Shown one piece after another: positions 63,407 through 64,000 of a DNA stretch of 64,000 nucleotides. The position numbers and the translations under genes are program-made. The stretch spans positions 1 to 64,000 of the forward strand of contig CALGPN010000003.1 of assembly GCA_937960435.1 (NCBI GenBank), in the 5' to 3' direction. The DNA comes from an uncultured Desulfosoma sp. (GTDB lineage: Bacteria; Desulfobacterota; Syntrophobacteria; Syntrophobacterales; DSM-9756). A model generated the notes under the pieces. The model made no database searches, was not told the origin of the DNA, and was given only the letters and a program-made list of their open reading frames with translations. Numbering within the stretch: the stretch's first letter is position 1; every line of letters starts with the position of its first letter.

Positions 63407-63767
63407 GCTCTTTCCTCCTTGACCTGCACGTTGGACATGGATGCCGCATTGAAGCTTCCGCACGGCATCGAATGGGACTCATTGGGGCACGGATCCGTCC
63501 TGCGCATCACCTCCTTTGGCAAACCGATGACCTCATCGGGGATGGGAAAATGCATCCGCCGGGATGGCCCCGAGCGGCGGCAAATTCAAGGTTCTGGGCA
63601 TTCAGAGAAACGGAAGAGCCCGTGGCGCGGGGGCGCGTGCGATGGGAAGAGGGAGGAGGAAGAGGAGGCGAGCGCGGAAGATTTTCAGTAGCAAAGGGTG
63701 GCAAGAGTTATCCACTAAGGAAAATGTCGTGGGCTCGACCGGTGAGCCTCTCCGGCGTCGCTGTCAT
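63407..63767 (-). other. Gap before the ligase gene
   Basis: 361 bases without a recognised gene. Purine-rich sequence fills about 63600-63690. No confident promoter was found, though some must drive the ligase. One TTATCCACT at 63706-63714 resembles a DnaA box by chance. Confidence 0.4.
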
Positions 63768-64000
63768 TTAGGCTTCCGCGGAAACGACCTCAATGCCTTC
63801 CTCCTTCAGGGATCCAATGAGGGGGTCCATGGGACACTTCTTGATCCGAAAGGAATACACGGCCTCATCGGCAGCCGTGGGCTGCAGGTAGCATATGCTG
63901 ATGATCTCGGCCCCTTTGTTCTGCAGGAGCCGCGTGACGCCGTCCAAGCTCTGTTTGGGGCCCGCAAGCTTGACGTCCAACCGGCTGGAACTTTGCATGA
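63768..64000 (-). CDS. ACT-domain protein, C-terminal part (gene probably begins beyond the window)
   Basis: The 76 residues visible form one ACT domain (RLDVKLAGPKQSLDGVTRLL, IISICYLQ, AVYSFRIKKC). The Met at 63998 may be internal, because in this group such a domain usually follows a CBS pair (AcuB-like). ACT domains bind small ligands to regulate. It lies upstream of the acyl-CoA ligase, in the same direction. Confidence 0.65.
   Translation of the reverse strand, partial: MQSSSRLDVKLAGPKQSLDGVTRLLQNKGAEIISICYLQPTAADEAVYSFRIKKCPMDPLIGSLKEEGIEVVSAEA

Noticed and set aside
63313-63555. Small frame behind AAAGGAGG near 63515 ahead of the ligase gene
   Set aside because: The candidate start is too close to the site, and the frame runs out of phase into the ligase gene without protein-like character.
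63706-63714. DnaA-box-like TTATCCACT, possible origin
   Set aside because: Single, imperfect copy, no AT-rich region, no dnaA/dnaN nearby.

Overview
The window is a GC-rich bacterial chromosome segment with dense operons. Gene content points to an anaerobic Desulfobacterota (former Deltaproteobacteria) species, most likely near the Syntrophobacterales / Desulfacinum-type sulfate reducers. The pointers are a selenocysteine formate dehydrogenase beside complex I membrane subunits, a tungsten-type aldehyde:ferredoxin oxidoreductase, a membrane pyrophosphatase, a corrinoid-activator (RACE) protein, PaaK and a second acyl-CoA ligase, a CarD regulator and an HflX with an N-terminal extension. This placement is inferred from gene content, not from a database search. 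No prophage, insertion sequence, CRISPR array or rRNA operon was seen.

Layout. 1-6.4 kb: the 3' end of a NuoL-like gene, then nuoM, nuoN and a NuoG-like formate dehydrogenase that reads an in-frame UGA as selenocysteine. 7.0-7.6 kb: tRNA-Thr and ridA, both leftward. 7.7-15.0 kb: a rightward cluster of three glycosyltransferases, a metallophosphoesterase, a Ser/Thr kinase fused to an Lcl-type domain and a YihY membrane protein, several overlapping by a few bases. 15.1-26.0 kb: housekeeping genes proB, proA, nadD, rsfS, an M48-TPR protease, serA, a DUF1844 gene, ispE, tRNA-Gln, prs, rplY and pth. 26.1-34.1 kb: hppA, carD, a PIN-TRAM membrane protein, an RluD-type synthase, a PC4-like protein, a Cys-rich protein, a decayed stretch and the aldehyde oxidoreductase. 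34.2-35.3 kb: tRNA-Leu and ribF, diverging from overlapping promoters.

35.4-47.4 kb is leftward. hflX and paaK come first, then the replication/translation block (transcribed as RACE protein, ftsB-like, rpsF, rpsR, DUF2232, rplI, dnaB), then khpA, a small Cys protein, DUF72 and YkgJ genes. 47.7-56.1 kb is a complete phosphate module: phoB-phoR-phoU leftward and pstC-pstA-pstS-pstB rightward, diverging from a region with Pho-box-like sites. 56.1-60.8 kb is a leftward livK-H-M-G-F branched-chain amino-acid-type ABC operon that meets pstB tail to tail with a 20-base overlap. The right end carries an MBL-fold hydrolase, an aryl/acyl-CoA ligase and the end of an ACT-domain gene.

How parts work together: formate oxidation by the selenoprotein could feed the neighbouring ion-pumping complex. 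PPi made by the acyl-CoA ligases can be used by HppA to energise the membrane. PhoBR/PhoU senses phosphate and controls the Pst importer. The 7.7-15 kb cluster looks like an uncharacterised envelope-glycan system with its own kinase, and it is the best candidate here for something not yet described.
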